Origin: JAUIET01 sp039111475
GTDB taxonomy: Bacteria; Pseudomonadota; Gammaproteobacteria; Pseudomonadales; JAUIET01
Direction of reading: 5' to 3'
Assembly: GCA_039111475.1 (NCBI GenBank)
Contig: JBCCIP010000021.1
Span: 31,760 to 95,759, forward strand
DNA length: 64,000 nt
Notes under the pieces: generated by a model
Told to the model about the DNA's origin: nothing
Databases searched by the model: none
The model's input: the letters and a program-made list of their open reading frames with translations, nothing else
Translations under genes and position numbers: made by a program
Shown: positions 36,168 through 45,213 of the stretch, one piece after another
Layout of the letters: each line of letters starts with the position of its first letter
How positions within the stretch are numbered: position 1 is the stretch's first letter

Positions 36168-37034
36168 ATGGCAACAATAATAGACGGTAAAGCATTCGCC
36201 AATAAGGTCAGCGAAAACCTGACGGCAGAAGTGAAACAACTGCAGGCCGAGCACAGCCTCCGCCCTTGCATAGCAGTGGTTTTGGTAGGAGAGGACCCGG
36301 CAAGCCAGGTGTATGTGCGTAACAAAATCAAACGCTGCGAAGAGCTTGATATCGAATCTCGCGAGCATCGTTTGCCTGATACCACCAGCCAGGTCGAATT
36401 GCTGTCCCTGATTGAAGAGCTGAATGACGACAGCAGTGTTCATGGCATTCTGGTCCAGCTGCCCGTGCCGGATCAAATAGATGACTCAGCGGTGATTAAT
36501 GCAATTTCGGCGCACAAAGACGTTGACGGTTTCAATGTCGAAAACGTGGGCGCTCTGTCGACAGGCAACAACCTTCTAGTGCCTTGTACGCCATTGGGCT
36601 CATTGATGATGCTGGAAGATCAGCTGGGTGATCTCAGCGGCTTGAACGCAGTAGTTGTTGGGCGCTCCAATATCGTTGGCAAGCCGATGGCAAACTTGTT
36701 GTTACAGAAGCACTGCACTGTCACCATCGCGCACTCGCGCACTAAGGACCTTGCCGATGTGTGCCGTCAGGCGGACATTCTGGTCGCCGCAGTAGGCAGA
36801 CCGCACTTCATTCAGGGTGATTGGGTGAAACCCGGTGCCACCGTCATTGATGTCGGTATCAATCGCATTGATGACAATGGAAAATCCCGTCTGGTCGGCG
36901 ATGTAGACTTTGATGCGGCCAAAGACAATGCCGGTGCCATCACTCCGGTTCCCGGTGGTGTTGGGCCTATGACCATTGCTTGCTTAATGCACAATACGGT
37001 GCGTGCTGCCAAGCAACAAAACGGCCTGGCGTAA
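36168..37034 (+). CDS. folD: Bifunctional methylenetetrahydrofolate dehydrogenase / methenyltetrahydrofolate cyclohydrolase FolD
   Basis: Interconverts 5,10-methylene- and 10-formyl-tetrahydrofolate. The 288-residue protein has the conserved GEDPASQVYVRNKIKRCEEL (catalytic Lys in VRNKIK), HGILVQLPVP, PCTPLG and VVGRSNIVGKPMANLLL, and ends with GGVGPMTIACLMHNT. The ATG at 36168 starts MATIIDGKAFANKV; upstream in-frame codons add nonconserved residues. It is divergent from the formate dehydrogenase operon, which suggests that one-carbon units could be drained to formate and CO2 under coordinated control; this link is inference. Confidence 0.96.
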   Translation: MATIIDGKAFANKVSENLTAEVKQLQAEHSLRPCIAVVLVGEDPASQVYVRNKIKRCEELDIESREHRLPDTTSQVELLSLIEELNDDSSVHGILVQLPVPDQIDDSAVINAISAHKDVDGFNVENVGALSTGNNLLVPCTPLGSLMMLEDQLGDLSGLNAVVVGRSNIVGKPMANLLLQKHCTVTIAHSRTKDLADVCRQADILVAAVGRPHFIQGDWVKPGATVIDVGINRIDDNGKSRLVGDVDFDAAKDNAGAITPVPGGVGPMTIACLMHNTVRAAKQQNGLA

Positions 37035-37121
37035 AAAGACACCGTTTCTCAGAACAATACCATCGTTTCTGTAAAAAATTGCCGCGGACGCTAGCTGGAC
37101 AAAGCCCGCCGCAATAAACTA

Positions 37122-37156
37122 CTGTTCATGCAACCAGTTACTGGATATATTACCAG
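37122..37156 (+). promoter_or_regulatory. Two tandem LexA-box-like sites before the helicase gene
   Basis: Two CTG-N10-CAG sites occur at 37122-37137 (CTGTTCATGCAACCAG) and 37141-37156 (CTGGATATATTACCAG), 19 bp apart start to start, as in front of lexA. The second lies in a perfect dyad, GTTACTGG (37137-37144) and CCAGTAAC (37153-37160), and matches 12 of 16 positions of CTGTATATATATACAG; the first matches 10. They end 21 bp before the helicase ATG. Confidence 0.6.
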
Positions 37157-37177
37157 TAACGCAGAGCATGACACACA

Positions 37178-39256
37178 ATGAACGCCATCACCGCCAGCAC
37201 CCTTCCCTATCTTGAGTCTCTAAACCAGCAACAGCGCGACGCTGTCGTTGCTGACAATAACCCTCTTTTGGTGATTGCAGGTGCTGGTACCGGCAAAACC
37301 ACTACACTGGCCCACCGGGTCGCCCATCTGGTCATCAATGGGACGCCCAGTGAACGCATTCTGTTGCTCACATTCACCCGGCGAGCGGCAACCGAGATGA
37401 TTAAACGCGCCGAGGGCATTGTGCGCCAATGCAACGCGGCGGCAACAGAGCCACCAAGCAATGTAGGCCATTTCGAGTGGGCGGGCACGTTTCACAGTGT
37501 TGCCAACAAACTGCTTAGGCGTTACGCGCACACAGTGGGCTTAGAGCCCTCTTTTTCGGTACTTGATGGCGGCGATTCTGCAGACCTGATGGATGTTGCC
37601 CGCCAGGAGTTAAGACTGGCCAGCCTGGCCAAACGCTTCCCAAAAAAAGATGCCTGCCTGGCAATGTATTCTCGGCGAGTCAATTCTCAGGAACCTTTGG
37701 CTGACTGCCTCAGAAAAGCATTCCCTTGGTGCATAGACTGGCAGGCCGAACTCACCTTGTTGTTCCGCCGCTATATCGAGTTGAAGCAGCGCCATCAGTG
37801 TTTGGACTACGATGACTTGCTGCTGTATTGGTACCATCTTGTACAGGATCTGGAAATTGCCGCCGAAATTGGCGATTTTTTTGACCATGTACTGATCGAC
37901 GAGTACCAGGACACCAACGCATTGCAGGCTGGCATCTTGTTATCAATGAAACCCGAGGGCAAAGGGCTTACCGCAGTAGGTGACGATGCCCAATCAATTT
38001 ACTCGTTCCGGGCGGCCAGCGTAGACAATATTTTGAACTTTCCAGAAACCTTCGATCCGCCAGCTCGGATTGTGAGCCTGGAACACAACTATCGATCCGT
38101 GCAAACGGTGCTGGATAGCTCAAATCAGCTGATGGCAGAGTCGGCACGCAGTTACCAAAAGAAACTTTATTCTTCTAAGCGCTCACAGCAAAAACCGTTT
38201 TACGTTACCACCGAGGACGTTGATTCGGAATGCGATTACATTGTTAGTCAGGTTCTAGCCGCTAGAGAGTGTGGCCAGCAATTAAAAGACCAGGCAATAC
38301 TATTCAGAAATTCCCACCACAGTGACAGGCTGGAAGTAGAGCTGTTGCGGCGCAACATTCCATTCGTAAAATATGGCGGTTTAAAGTTTCTGGAAGCTGC
38401 TCACATTAAGGACTTGTTAGCTATTTTAAAATGGGCTGATAATCCTAAGAACCAACCGGCGGCCTACAGAGTTCTGCAAATACTGCCCGGCGTTGGGCCA
38501 GCCAATGCTGCGAAAAGTTTCGACGCTCTGACCTTGGCCTCCTACAACTGGCAAGCGCTGCGCGGGCACACTCCACCAAGAGCTGCTACCGACGATTGGC
38601 CCGCGTTGTGCGAACTCATGTGCACTCTGGCCGACAATCCGGGTGGCGACAATCCATTATGGCAATCACAACTTACCGCCGTTAGAAACTGGTATGAGCC
38701 ACAAATGCAACGTTTGTATGAATCAGTGGAACAACGAGAAAGTGACCTGGATCAACTTGAACTCATTTCTGCCAAATACTCTAGCAGAGAACGATTTGTA
38801 ACCGAGCTTACCCTGGACCCACCATCGGCCACTGGTGACAACGCTGGTCACGCCTTGATTGACGAAGATTTTTTGATTTTATCCACAGTCCATTCGGCCA
38901 AAGGACAGGAATGGAAATCAGTGTACGTGTTGAATGTTACCGACGGCAACTTCCCCAACGAGTTTGCCACTGGTGATGCGGCACAAACGGAGGAAGAACG
39001 GCGGCTAATGTACGTAGCAATGACCCGCGCTAAAGACAACCTGCATTTAAGCGCACCACTACGTTTTGATGTTACCCAGCAGCACCGTCACGGCGACAAG
39101 CATGTGTACGGTTCGCGCAGCCGTTTCGTCAGCGATGAAATGTTGGCAACAATGACCCAGCGCTGGCATGGCAAACCTCAGCCCGATGGTTCAAGACTTC
39201 AACCAAGAACCAATAAAAAAGTGGATGTGAGTGAGAAGCTCTTGGCGCTATTTTAG
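37178..39256 (+). CDS. UvrD/Rep-family superfamily 1 DNA helicase
   Basis: A 692-residue 3'-5' SF1A-type helicase. Motif I is AGAGTGKTTT (residues 34-43), motif Ia is LLTFTRRAATEM, motif II is LIDEYQDTNA, motif III is GDDAQSIYSFRAA, motif IV is EHNYRSVQTVL, motif V is LSTVHSAKGQEW and motif VI is YVAMTRAKDNLHLS. It is shorter than UvrD or Rep at the C-terminus and is best treated as a separate subfamily, so no symbol is given. Two LexA-box-like sites precede it, which would make it DNA-damage inducible. It stands alone between folD and the pilus cluster. Confidence 0.92.
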   Translation: MNAITASTLPYLESLNQQQRDAVVADNNPLLVIAGAGTGKTTTLAHRVAHLVINGTPSERILLLTFTRRAATEMIKRAEGIVRQCNAAATEPPSNVGHFEWAGTFHSVANKLLRRYAHTVGLEPSFSVLDGGDSADLMDVARQELRLASLAKRFPKKDACLAMYSRRVNSQEPLADCLRKAFPWCIDWQAELTLLFRRYIELKQRHQCLDYDDLLLYWYHLVQDLEIAAEIGDFFDHVLIDEYQDTNALQAGILLSMKPEGKGLTAVGDDAQSIYSFRAASVDNILNFPETFDPPARIVSLEHNYRSVQTVLDSSNQLMAESARSYQKKLYSSKRSQQKPFYVTTEDVDSECDYIVSQVLAARECGQQLKDQAILFRNSHHSDRLEVELLRRNIPFVKYGGLKFLEAAHIKDLLAILKWADNPKNQPAAYRVLQILPGVGPANAAKSFDALTLASYNWQALRGHTPPRAATDDWPALCELMCTLADNPGGDNPLWQSQLTAVRNWYEPQMQRLYESVEQRESDLDQLELISAKYSSRERFVTELTLDPPSATGDNAGHALIDEDFLILSTVHSAKGQEWKSVYVLNVTDGNFPNEFATGDAAQTEEERRLMYVAMTRAKDNLHLSAPLRFDVTQQHRHGDKHVYGSRSRFVSDEMLATMTQRWHGKPQPDGSRLQPRTNKKVDVSEKLLALF

Positions 39257-39575
39257 CGGGCAAAGCGTTCTCCTATTGTTACCATCGCCAAGCCGCATTC
39301 AATTTCAAGTGACCTAGTCGATAGAAGGCCGTGAGCAGATGGAGAATCAAAGGGCAAACAGACACGTCAACTGCGTCACAAGTATTTGTTAACTGGTTCA
39401 CAAAATAGCCAAGCAAACTCAAAACACCTAACCTATTGCTGGCAATCCCGCTGGAAAACAGAATTTTGATCAATACTATAGTGTGACCGAAAGGTTTTAA
39501 ATTCACAGGGAAAGGTGTTCCGGTCATGCTGCTGCGTCCATCACGCAGACGAAGAACTGGAAAAAGGAGTTTACA
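39257..39575 (+). promoter_or_regulatory. 319-bp upstream region of the pilus cluster
   Basis: No convincing gene lies here; a 104-codon minus-strand frame has no family resemblance. The region should hold the promoter of the pilin gene. A possible -10 TACTAT lies about 100 bp before the ATG with a weak CTGGAA -35 hexamer 17 bp upstream. I found no sigma-54 GG-N10-GC element. A clear ribosome site (AAAGGAG) precedes the pilin ATG. Confidence 0.3.
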
Positions 39576-40202
39576 ATGTATCAACGTCGCCAAAAGGGTT
39601 TCACCCTGGTAGAGATTTCCATCGTACTCGTCATTATCGGTTTGCTGCTAGGCGGCGTACTGAAAGGGCAGGAAATCATCAACAACGCCAAAATTAAGAA
39701 CGCTGTTAACGAATTTAACGGTGTTACTGCTGCTGTATACAGTTATAGAGACCGCTACGGTGCGCTTCCAGGTGATGATCCTGAAGCTGGCACACGTTGG
39801 AGTGGCGCGACCAGCGGTAACGGCAACGGCCAGGTAACTCACTATTGGTGGTACCAGAACCAAACCTCAGCGGGCTGGGAGCAAGGTCATTTTTGGCATC
39901 ATCTCCGCCTGTCGGGCTTAGTCAGCGGCCCAACTGATGGCACTGCCGCAACCGCTTCACCAACCAATGCGTTTGGCGGCTTCTCAGGTGTTGGGTACTA
40001 TCAGGCATATGGATGGCCCAGCGGTCCGCTGAAAATCTGCATGGGTGGAGTAACTGGCAAGAACGCTGAAATTCTGGATAGACAGCTAGATGATGGTAAG
40101 CCGTTAACTGGCGACTTCCGTGGTGGCGTTCATCCATACAATGCCGGTACAGAAACTATCTATGACCAGGAAACGACTTACTGGCTGTGCAAGCGCGCTT
40201 AA
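39576..40202 (+). CDS. Type IV pilin-like protein (MSHA-like cluster)
   Basis: A 208-residue prepilin. The short basic leader MYQRRQKG is followed by the class III cleavage and methylation motif G|FTLVE (Glu at +5) and a hydrophobic helix ISIVLVIIGLLLGGVLKG. The mature protein has YRDRYGALPGDDPEAG, a Trp- and Gly-rich middle, and two cysteines (KICMGG and YWLCKRA near the end) that could form the D-region disulfide of type IV pilins. A strong ribosome site and the first position in the cluster suggest a main or abundant subunit. It needs a prepilin peptidase, which is not encoded in the window. Confidence 0.88.
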   Translation: MYQRRQKGFTLVEISIVLVIIGLLLGGVLKGQEIINNAKIKNAVNEFNGVTAAVYSYRDRYGALPGDDPEAGTRWSGATSGNGNGQVTHYWWYQNQTSAGWEQGHFWHHLRLSGLVSGPTDGTAATASPTNAFGGFSGVGYYQAYGWPSGPLKICMGGVTGKNAEILDRQLDDGKPLTGDFRGGVHPYNAGTETIYDQETTYWLCKRA

Positions 40203-40269
40203 AACCGTACTAATTGCGTCAGCGAAGCGCGACCTTCACTGAATCAGCAACGTAAAGTCCTTAGTATCG

Positions 40270-40295
40270 CGGCGCTGAGCCCAGGTTCAGTGCTG
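40270..40295 (+). other. Hairpin in the pilin-secretin gap, possible attenuator
   Basis: CGGCGCTGAGCC (40270-40281) can pair with GGTTCAGTGCTG (40284-40295) as RNA, with nine Watson-Crick and three G-U pairs and a very small loop. No T-tract follows. A partial terminator or processing site here would let the pilin be made in excess of the downstream machinery. Confidence 0.3.
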
Positions 40296-40332
40296 CGAAC
40301 GCCCGATAAATCTACCATGGAATGGTTTCGGC

Positions 40333-42006
40333 ATGATCATCAGGAAATGCTCTATCGCTGTATTGCTTGCCACGCTGGCCGCATGCAGCACAGTCGACAC
40401 CAGAGTCGACAATGACGGAGCACATATAAAAAGCACCAGTGAGGAGGCTCTAGACCTCATTCCCGAGCCAGTTACTGTCCTGCCGCCACCACCAGCCCCT
40501 ACCGCATCACGTGGACAGCTTTTCTCGGTAGTGGTGGTCAACGTGCCTATCAGCGAAGTGCTGTTTACTATCGCGCGAGATGCCGGTATCAACTTTGACA
40601 TTCATCCGAACGTCGCCGGCAACATCACAATCAATGCCGTCGATCAGACCCTGAATCAGATTCTTGATCGAATGTCTGATCAGGCCAGCATTCGTTACAG
40701 CATCACACCTTCTTTGGTGAAGGTTGTACCTGACTCCCCTTTCCTTCGTTCATACGATATTGATTATCCGAACATGGCTCGCAGCAGCGAGTCTACTGTG
40801 TCAATCGCTACACAAGTTGCCACCACAGGCATGGGTGCTGGTGAAGGCAGTGGCGGTGGCGGCGGTGGCGGAAATATTTCCAACACATCCATCAACAATG
40901 TATCAGACAATGAATTCTGGGCTCGATTAATAGATAACGTCACTGCCATAGTACGGGGCGGCGACAGCATACCGGGCGATTCCGAGCAGGGAAGCAGCGG
41001 CGGATCCGAAGGGTCTGAAGAAACCGAGGGCGGCGAATCAGAACAAGTTGATCTGACCAGCATTATTGCCAACCCGGAAAGTGGCACTCTGACAGTTAGG
41101 GCTAATCGCGCTCAGCATGCCGAAGTACAAGCCTATCTTGATCGGACAATGGAACAAGCGCAGCGACAAGTGTTAATAGAAGCTACCATAGTTGAGGTCA
41201 CTTTGAATGACGAATTCCAGGCCGGAGTAGATTGGCAAAAATTTTCAGACAGCGCCAACGAAGGGCTCAATTTCTCTCAGGATTTCATCGGCGCCAATAT
41301 AGGAAATACGCCTGTGTTTGAGTTGGACTATAGCAACCGTGTGAATGGCGTACTTGATGTCAGTTCAACCGTTAGAATGCTCAGCCGGTTCGGAAATACA
41401 AAAGTATTGTCCAGCCCACGCCTAATGGTGTTAAACAACCAGACCGCACTGCTCAAAGTGGTAGACAACCGAGTGTATTTCACCACAGATGTTGATGTAG
41501 AAATTGTTGACAACAATATTTTGCGAACATTTGAGACCGAGATACACACAGTTCCTGTGGGCTTTGTGATGAGTGTTACTCCGCAAATTAGCAGGCTTGA
41601 CACGGTGACCCTGAACGCTCGGCCCACAATCTCACGAATTCTTGGCTTTGTAGAAGATCCTAATCCGGCAACACTTGATTCTGATGTTCAAAACCTGATA
41701 CCGGAGATTCAGGTAAGGGAAATGGAATCGCTGCTGAAAATTCAAAGCGGCAACATAGGTGTGATTGGTGGCTTGATGCAAGACACCATTAATGAATCAA
41801 CAGAAGGCGTACCATGGTTGTCCAAAGTGCCCGGCGTCGGCAATTTATTCAGTTTTGATTCTGACAAAACGCATAAGTCTGAACTGGTGATATTTATTCG
41901 TCCAATCGTAATTCGTAAAGCAAGCGTGAATCGCGACCTGGTTGAATTTGAACGCTACATACCGCGAGGACTAGACGATGAGTCTATTACTCGACGCGCT
42001 GAATAA
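40333..42006 (+). CDS. mshL: MshL-like secretin, lipoprotein
   Basis: Outer-membrane secretin ring of the pilus or secretion system. The signal ends in a lipobox LAAC (Cys18). An STN-like domain covers about residues 62-130, followed by a Gly-rich run (167-180) and an acidic Ser/Gly/Glu linker (about 210-239), then the secretin domain from about 277 with QVLIEATIVEVTLNDEFQAGVDW, VLSSPRLMVLNNQTALLKV and the end motif IGVIGGLMQDTINESTEGVPWLSKVPGVG shortened here to its recognisable core (GGLMQD, PGVGNLF). I assign MshL-type from the STN plus secretin layout and from its neighbours. Confidence 0.88.
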   Translation: MIIRKCSIAVLLATLAACSTVDTRVDNDGAHIKSTSEEALDLIPEPVTVLPPPPAPTASRGQLFSVVVVNVPISEVLFTIARDAGINFDIHPNVAGNITINAVDQTLNQILDRMSDQASIRYSITPSLVKVVPDSPFLRSYDIDYPNMARSSESTVSIATQVATTGMGAGEGSGGGGGGGNISNTSINNVSDNEFWARLIDNVTAIVRGGDSIPGDSEQGSSGGSEGSEETEGGESEQVDLTSIIANPESGTLTVRANRAQHAEVQAYLDRTMEQAQRQVLIEATIVEVTLNDEFQAGVDWQKFSDSANEGLNFSQDFIGANIGNTPVFELDYSNRVNGVLDVSSTVRMLSRFGNTKVLSSPRLMVLNNQTALLKVVDNRVYFTTDVDVEIVDNNILRTFETEIHTVPVGFVMSVTPQISRLDTVTLNARPTISRILGFVEDPNPATLDSDVQNLIPEIQVREMESLLKIQSGNIGVIGGLMQDTINESTEGVPWLSKVPGVGNLFSFDSDKTHKSELVIFIRPIVIRKASVNRDLVEFERYIPRGLDDESITRRAE

Positions 42007-43498
42007 AACCAGCGGCCAGACAAAGCCTGCTGAGCAACAGACGCCGGATCTTGAGCACAATCATCCGGCAGAAGCGGCAGTCGACCGTTCCGCTGCTCCC
42101 GCTACTTCACCTCTGGAACTAACACTTGAAGAGCAGGACCAATCGCACTACGCAGAACCAGAAAACGAGGCGGTTGCCAGTCAAGCGCAAGAAATCGACG
42201 TTGATATTGATATCAATGAAGCTGAATTCTCGGCCCTACTGGAAGATTCGGATGATCTGAGCAGTGAAGTTCAGCACGCCGCGAATGAAGCGACCTTGGA
42301 AGGCGATGCCGCCTCGGCGCTTGATAGCATTGACCGGATTAGCGAGGAAATCTCTGTCTTGCCATCCATTCCCTCTCTTGCCAACCGCAGGAATCCGCCC
42401 AAGCACGCAGACGATGCCGAACTTGGTTGGGTACAAACACCTGCGGAACCCGATAGTCTTACAGCAGGCACTGAAAACGCTACGCCCAATATTGACGTTG
42501 AAATAGAGTCTGCTGAACCAGCTTCTGAAGTATCTGCAGTAGACAGCAACGGACATCTGATCATTGAGTCGCAGGCGGAGCGAGAATCTCTCGCAGAAGA
42601 AGTGTTGCAGGACGCACCTTTGGTTCAAGCTTACAGTCAGGCGCAGAAAAAACGCCACCAGATACTGTTACTTGTCATAGTCGCTATTGTGATAGCGGCA
42701 GCAGTCGCTATTTACGAACTGGTGCTTGACGACACGTCGGTCCATGTAAACGCGAACATATTTGATCCTGTTACACAACAGATTTCAGGCGATGTGCACA
42801 ACTCCGTTGTGCTGGAGGAGGTTCACACCGACAGCATTCCAGAACGGCTCAACCTACCTGAGTTTTCATCAACTACCGACGCAACCGAGAACATTGTGCT
42901 TGTGGCTCCACCGCAAGAAGCATCAATCGAATTGCGCCGCGCGTACACCGCACTTAAGCAAGGCAGATTGGAGCAAGCGATACGTTTGTATACCGCGTTG
43001 TCTGATACAGAACTTCATAAAGTTGCTGCTCTATCAGGACTGGCCAGTATAGCCATCGAAATAAACGATACGAATACCGCTCGAAAGCATTTGCAGCATG
43101 TATTAAGTGTTGATAGACACAATACCTGGGCCGTCGCGACGCTTGCCGCTTTGCCTGCAGAACAATCCAGCATCAATCTGTTAAACAGCAATAGCCTGAG
43201 TCAACTAAAGAGCTTGCGAACAGCAGATCCGAATAATCATCAAATTGCTTACCTGCTCGGCAACAAGTTTGCGGCAGCGGGTGTCTGGACTGAAGCCCAA
43301 GCGGCCTATTTCGATGCATTTTCTGTGGATTCTCGAAACGCTAACTATGCATTCAACCTAGCGATTGCACTGGATCACTTGGGCAAATCGAAACAAGCGA
43401 CTGATTTTTATATACAAGCTTTGCAGCTGGCGGAAACGCGCGGCGCTGATTTTAATATTGCCTTACTAAGGAAGAGACTTCAGCGAGGCGTTAGATAG
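41978..43498 (+). CDS. TPR-containing membrane protein, MshN/GspB-like
   Basis: A 506-residue bitopic protein. It starts MSLLLDALNKTSGQ, a typical N-terminus of proteins in MSHA clusters and of GspB/ExeB, followed by an acidic cytoplasmic region of about 200 residues. One membrane helix lies at about 229-250 (ILLLVIVAIVIAAAVAIYEL), and a periplasmic C-terminal half carries TPR-like repeats (AYTALKQGRLEQAIRLYTAL, AYLLGNKFAAAGVWTEAQAA, AFNLAIALDHLGKSKQATDF). MshN is usually shorter on the cytoplasmic side. The gene overlaps the secretin gene by 29 bp. Confidence 0.75.
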   Translation: MSLLLDALNKTSGQTKPAEQQTPDLEHNHPAEAAVDRSAAPATSPLELTLEEQDQSHYAEPENEAVASQAQEIDVDIDINEAEFSALLEDSDDLSSEVQHAANEATLEGDAASALDSIDRISEEISVLPSIPSLANRRNPPKHADDAELGWVQTPAEPDSLTAGTENATPNIDVEIESAEPASEVSAVDSNGHLIIESQAERESLAEEVLQDAPLVQAYSQAQKKRHQILLLVIVAIVIAAAVAIYELVLDDTSVHVNANIFDPVTQQISGDVHNSVVLEEVHTDSIPERLNLPEFSSTTDATENIVLVAPPQEASIELRRAYTALKQGRLEQAIRLYTALSDTELHKVAALSGLASIAIEINDTNTARKHLQHVLSVDRHNTWAVATLAALPAEQSSINLLNSNSLSQLKSLRTADPNNHQIAYLLGNKFAAAGVWTEAQAAYFDAFSVDSRNANYAFNLAIALDHLGKSKQATDFYIQALQLAETRGADFNIALLRKRLQRGVR

Positions 43499-45210
43499 TG
43501 GCCAAGCAATCAGCCAATGAGAAGCCTAAACTTCGTCTTGGTGACCAGTTAATCGAGAGCGGCCTAATAAGCCAGGACCAGCTCAAAATAGCGCTTCTAG
43601 AACAGAAAGCCACTAACAATGCGCTGGGCAAAGTGCTGGTGAAACTCGGCTTTGTGACCGAGGAGGTCGTGCGCGACGTACTGGGAACTTCTCTGGGTCA
43701 GGAGAGCGTTGACCTGGAAAACATAGTTATCGACGCTGATGTGCTTGACCTGCTCACAGAAACCATGTGTCGACAGATGCGTGCCCTACCCATTTCTCTG
43801 GATGAAGACAAGCACCTGGTAGTGGCTCTCGCGGACACATTTGATGTTATCACTCTGGATAAGATCAAAGCCAAGGTTGGCAGGCATATCGACGTTGTCG
43901 CTAAGCTCGCTTCAGAAAATCAGATTGAATCCGCGATTGATCGATTCTACGGGTTCGGGCTCTCATTAGATGGAATTCTCCAGGAAATCGAAACCGGTCA
44001 GGTTGACTTTAAGGAGTTCCGTGGTGATGACGAGCAATACAGTCACCCTATGGTCAGGCTTGTAGACGCTTTGTTATCAGACGCCGTGAAGAAAGGCACC
44101 AGCGACATTCACTTTGAGCCCGAGCATGGCTTCTTGCGAATACGGTATCGAATCGACGGCATCATGCGTCAAATTCGAAGCATACATATTAAATATTGGC
44201 CAGCAATCAATGTTCGACTGAAGGTTATGTCGAATATGAATATCGCAGAGTCACAATTGCCCCAGGACGGGCGTATCAGTTTGTCGATTGGCAGTAGAGA
44301 TATAGATTTCAGGGTGGCATCGCAACCGACTATTCACGGTGAAAACTTTGTACTAAGAATTCTAGACAAGAACAAAGGGATCTTGCCACTTGAGGCGATG
44401 CAACTGGACGAACCAACTTACCGTTCAATCAGTTTGATGTTGTCCAGACCCGAGGGAATCATCCTGGTTACCGGTCCAACGGGTTCTGGTAAGACAACAA
44501 CCTTGTATTCGATGCTTAACGCGATTAATGATGAAGCGGTCAACATCATGACCCTCGAAGACCCAGTCGAATACCCTATTCCTCTAATCCGTCAGAGTTC
44601 GATAGGCCAATCCGGGAAAATGGATTTTGCGAAGGGCATCAAATCCCTAATGCGACAAGACCCAGACGTTATTCTGGTGGGTGAAATCAGAGATCATGAA
44701 ACCGCGGAAATGGCGTTTCGTGCCGCGATGACTGGACACCAGGTGCTATCTACCTTGCATACCAACTCCGCGATTGGAGCATTCCCCCGATTATATGATA
44801 TCGGGCTTGTACCCGACATTTTGAGCGGCAATGTAATCGGCATCGTCGGTCAACGGCTGTTGCGAAGATTGTGCACTGAATGCCGCGAATCATACACGCC
44901 AAATGAGATCGAGTGCCAATTGTTGGAAGTGCAACCCAGTCCGAGCTTAACTTTGTTTAAGGCCAGAGGTTGCGAATCGTGCGAGCAGACCGGTTATCGC
45001 GGAAGAGTAGCCGTCATTGAGGTTTTGCGTATGGACCGTATGCTGGATGAAATGGTCGCCAGGAAAGCCAGCGCTGGAGAGCTTGAAGCAGCAGCAAAAG
45101 AACGTGGATTCAAAACCTTGGCCGATGTCGCTGTAGGTCATGTGATGAGTGGTGCAACTAGCCTTGATGAAGCTACTCGAAAAACGGATTTAACGAGTCG
45201 TATCGAGTAA
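43498..45210 (+). CDS. mshE: MshE-like assembly ATPase with N-terminal MshEN c-di-GMP-binding domain
   Basis: Cytoplasmic hexameric ATPase driving pilus extension. The N-terminus holds an MshEN domain with the c-di-GMP signature RLGDQL...G.I..DQL..ALLEQ (residues 13-36) and a second copy-like segment (LGKVLVKLGFVTEEVVRDVL). The motor has Walker A GPTGSGKTTT (326-335), an Asp box, Walker B VILVGEIRD and a four-cysteine zinc motif (CTEC and CESC). Length 570 is usual. It starts with GTG sharing one base with the upstream stop. Control of this machine by c-di-GMP is thus predicted. Confidence 0.92.
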   Translation: MAKQSANEKPKLRLGDQLIESGLISQDQLKIALLEQKATNNALGKVLVKLGFVTEEVVRDVLGTSLGQESVDLENIVIDADVLDLLTETMCRQMRALPISLDEDKHLVVALADTFDVITLDKIKAKVGRHIDVVAKLASENQIESAIDRFYGFGLSLDGILQEIETGQVDFKEFRGDDEQYSHPMVRLVDALLSDAVKKGTSDIHFEPEHGFLRIRYRIDGIMRQIRSIHIKYWPAINVRLKVMSNMNIAESQLPQDGRISLSIGSRDIDFRVASQPTIHGENFVLRILDKNKGILPLEAMQLDEPTYRSISLMLSRPEGIILVTGPTGSGKTTTLYSMLNAINDEAVNIMTLEDPVEYPIPLIRQSSIGQSGKMDFAKGIKSLMRQDPDVILVGEIRDHETAEMAFRAAMTGHQVLSTLHTNSAIGAFPRLYDIGLVPDILSGNVIGIVGQRLLRRLCTECRESYTPNEIECQLLEVQPSPSLTLFKARGCESCEQTGYRGRVAVIEVLRMDRMLDEMVARKASAGELEAAAKERGFKTLADVAVGHVMSGATSLDEATRKTDLTSRIE

Positions 45211-45213
45211 GTC

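Noticed and set aside
39279..39593. 104-codon minus-strand frame before the pilin gene
   Set aside because: No family resemblance and it runs over the pilin ribosome site and start; more likely a promoter region.
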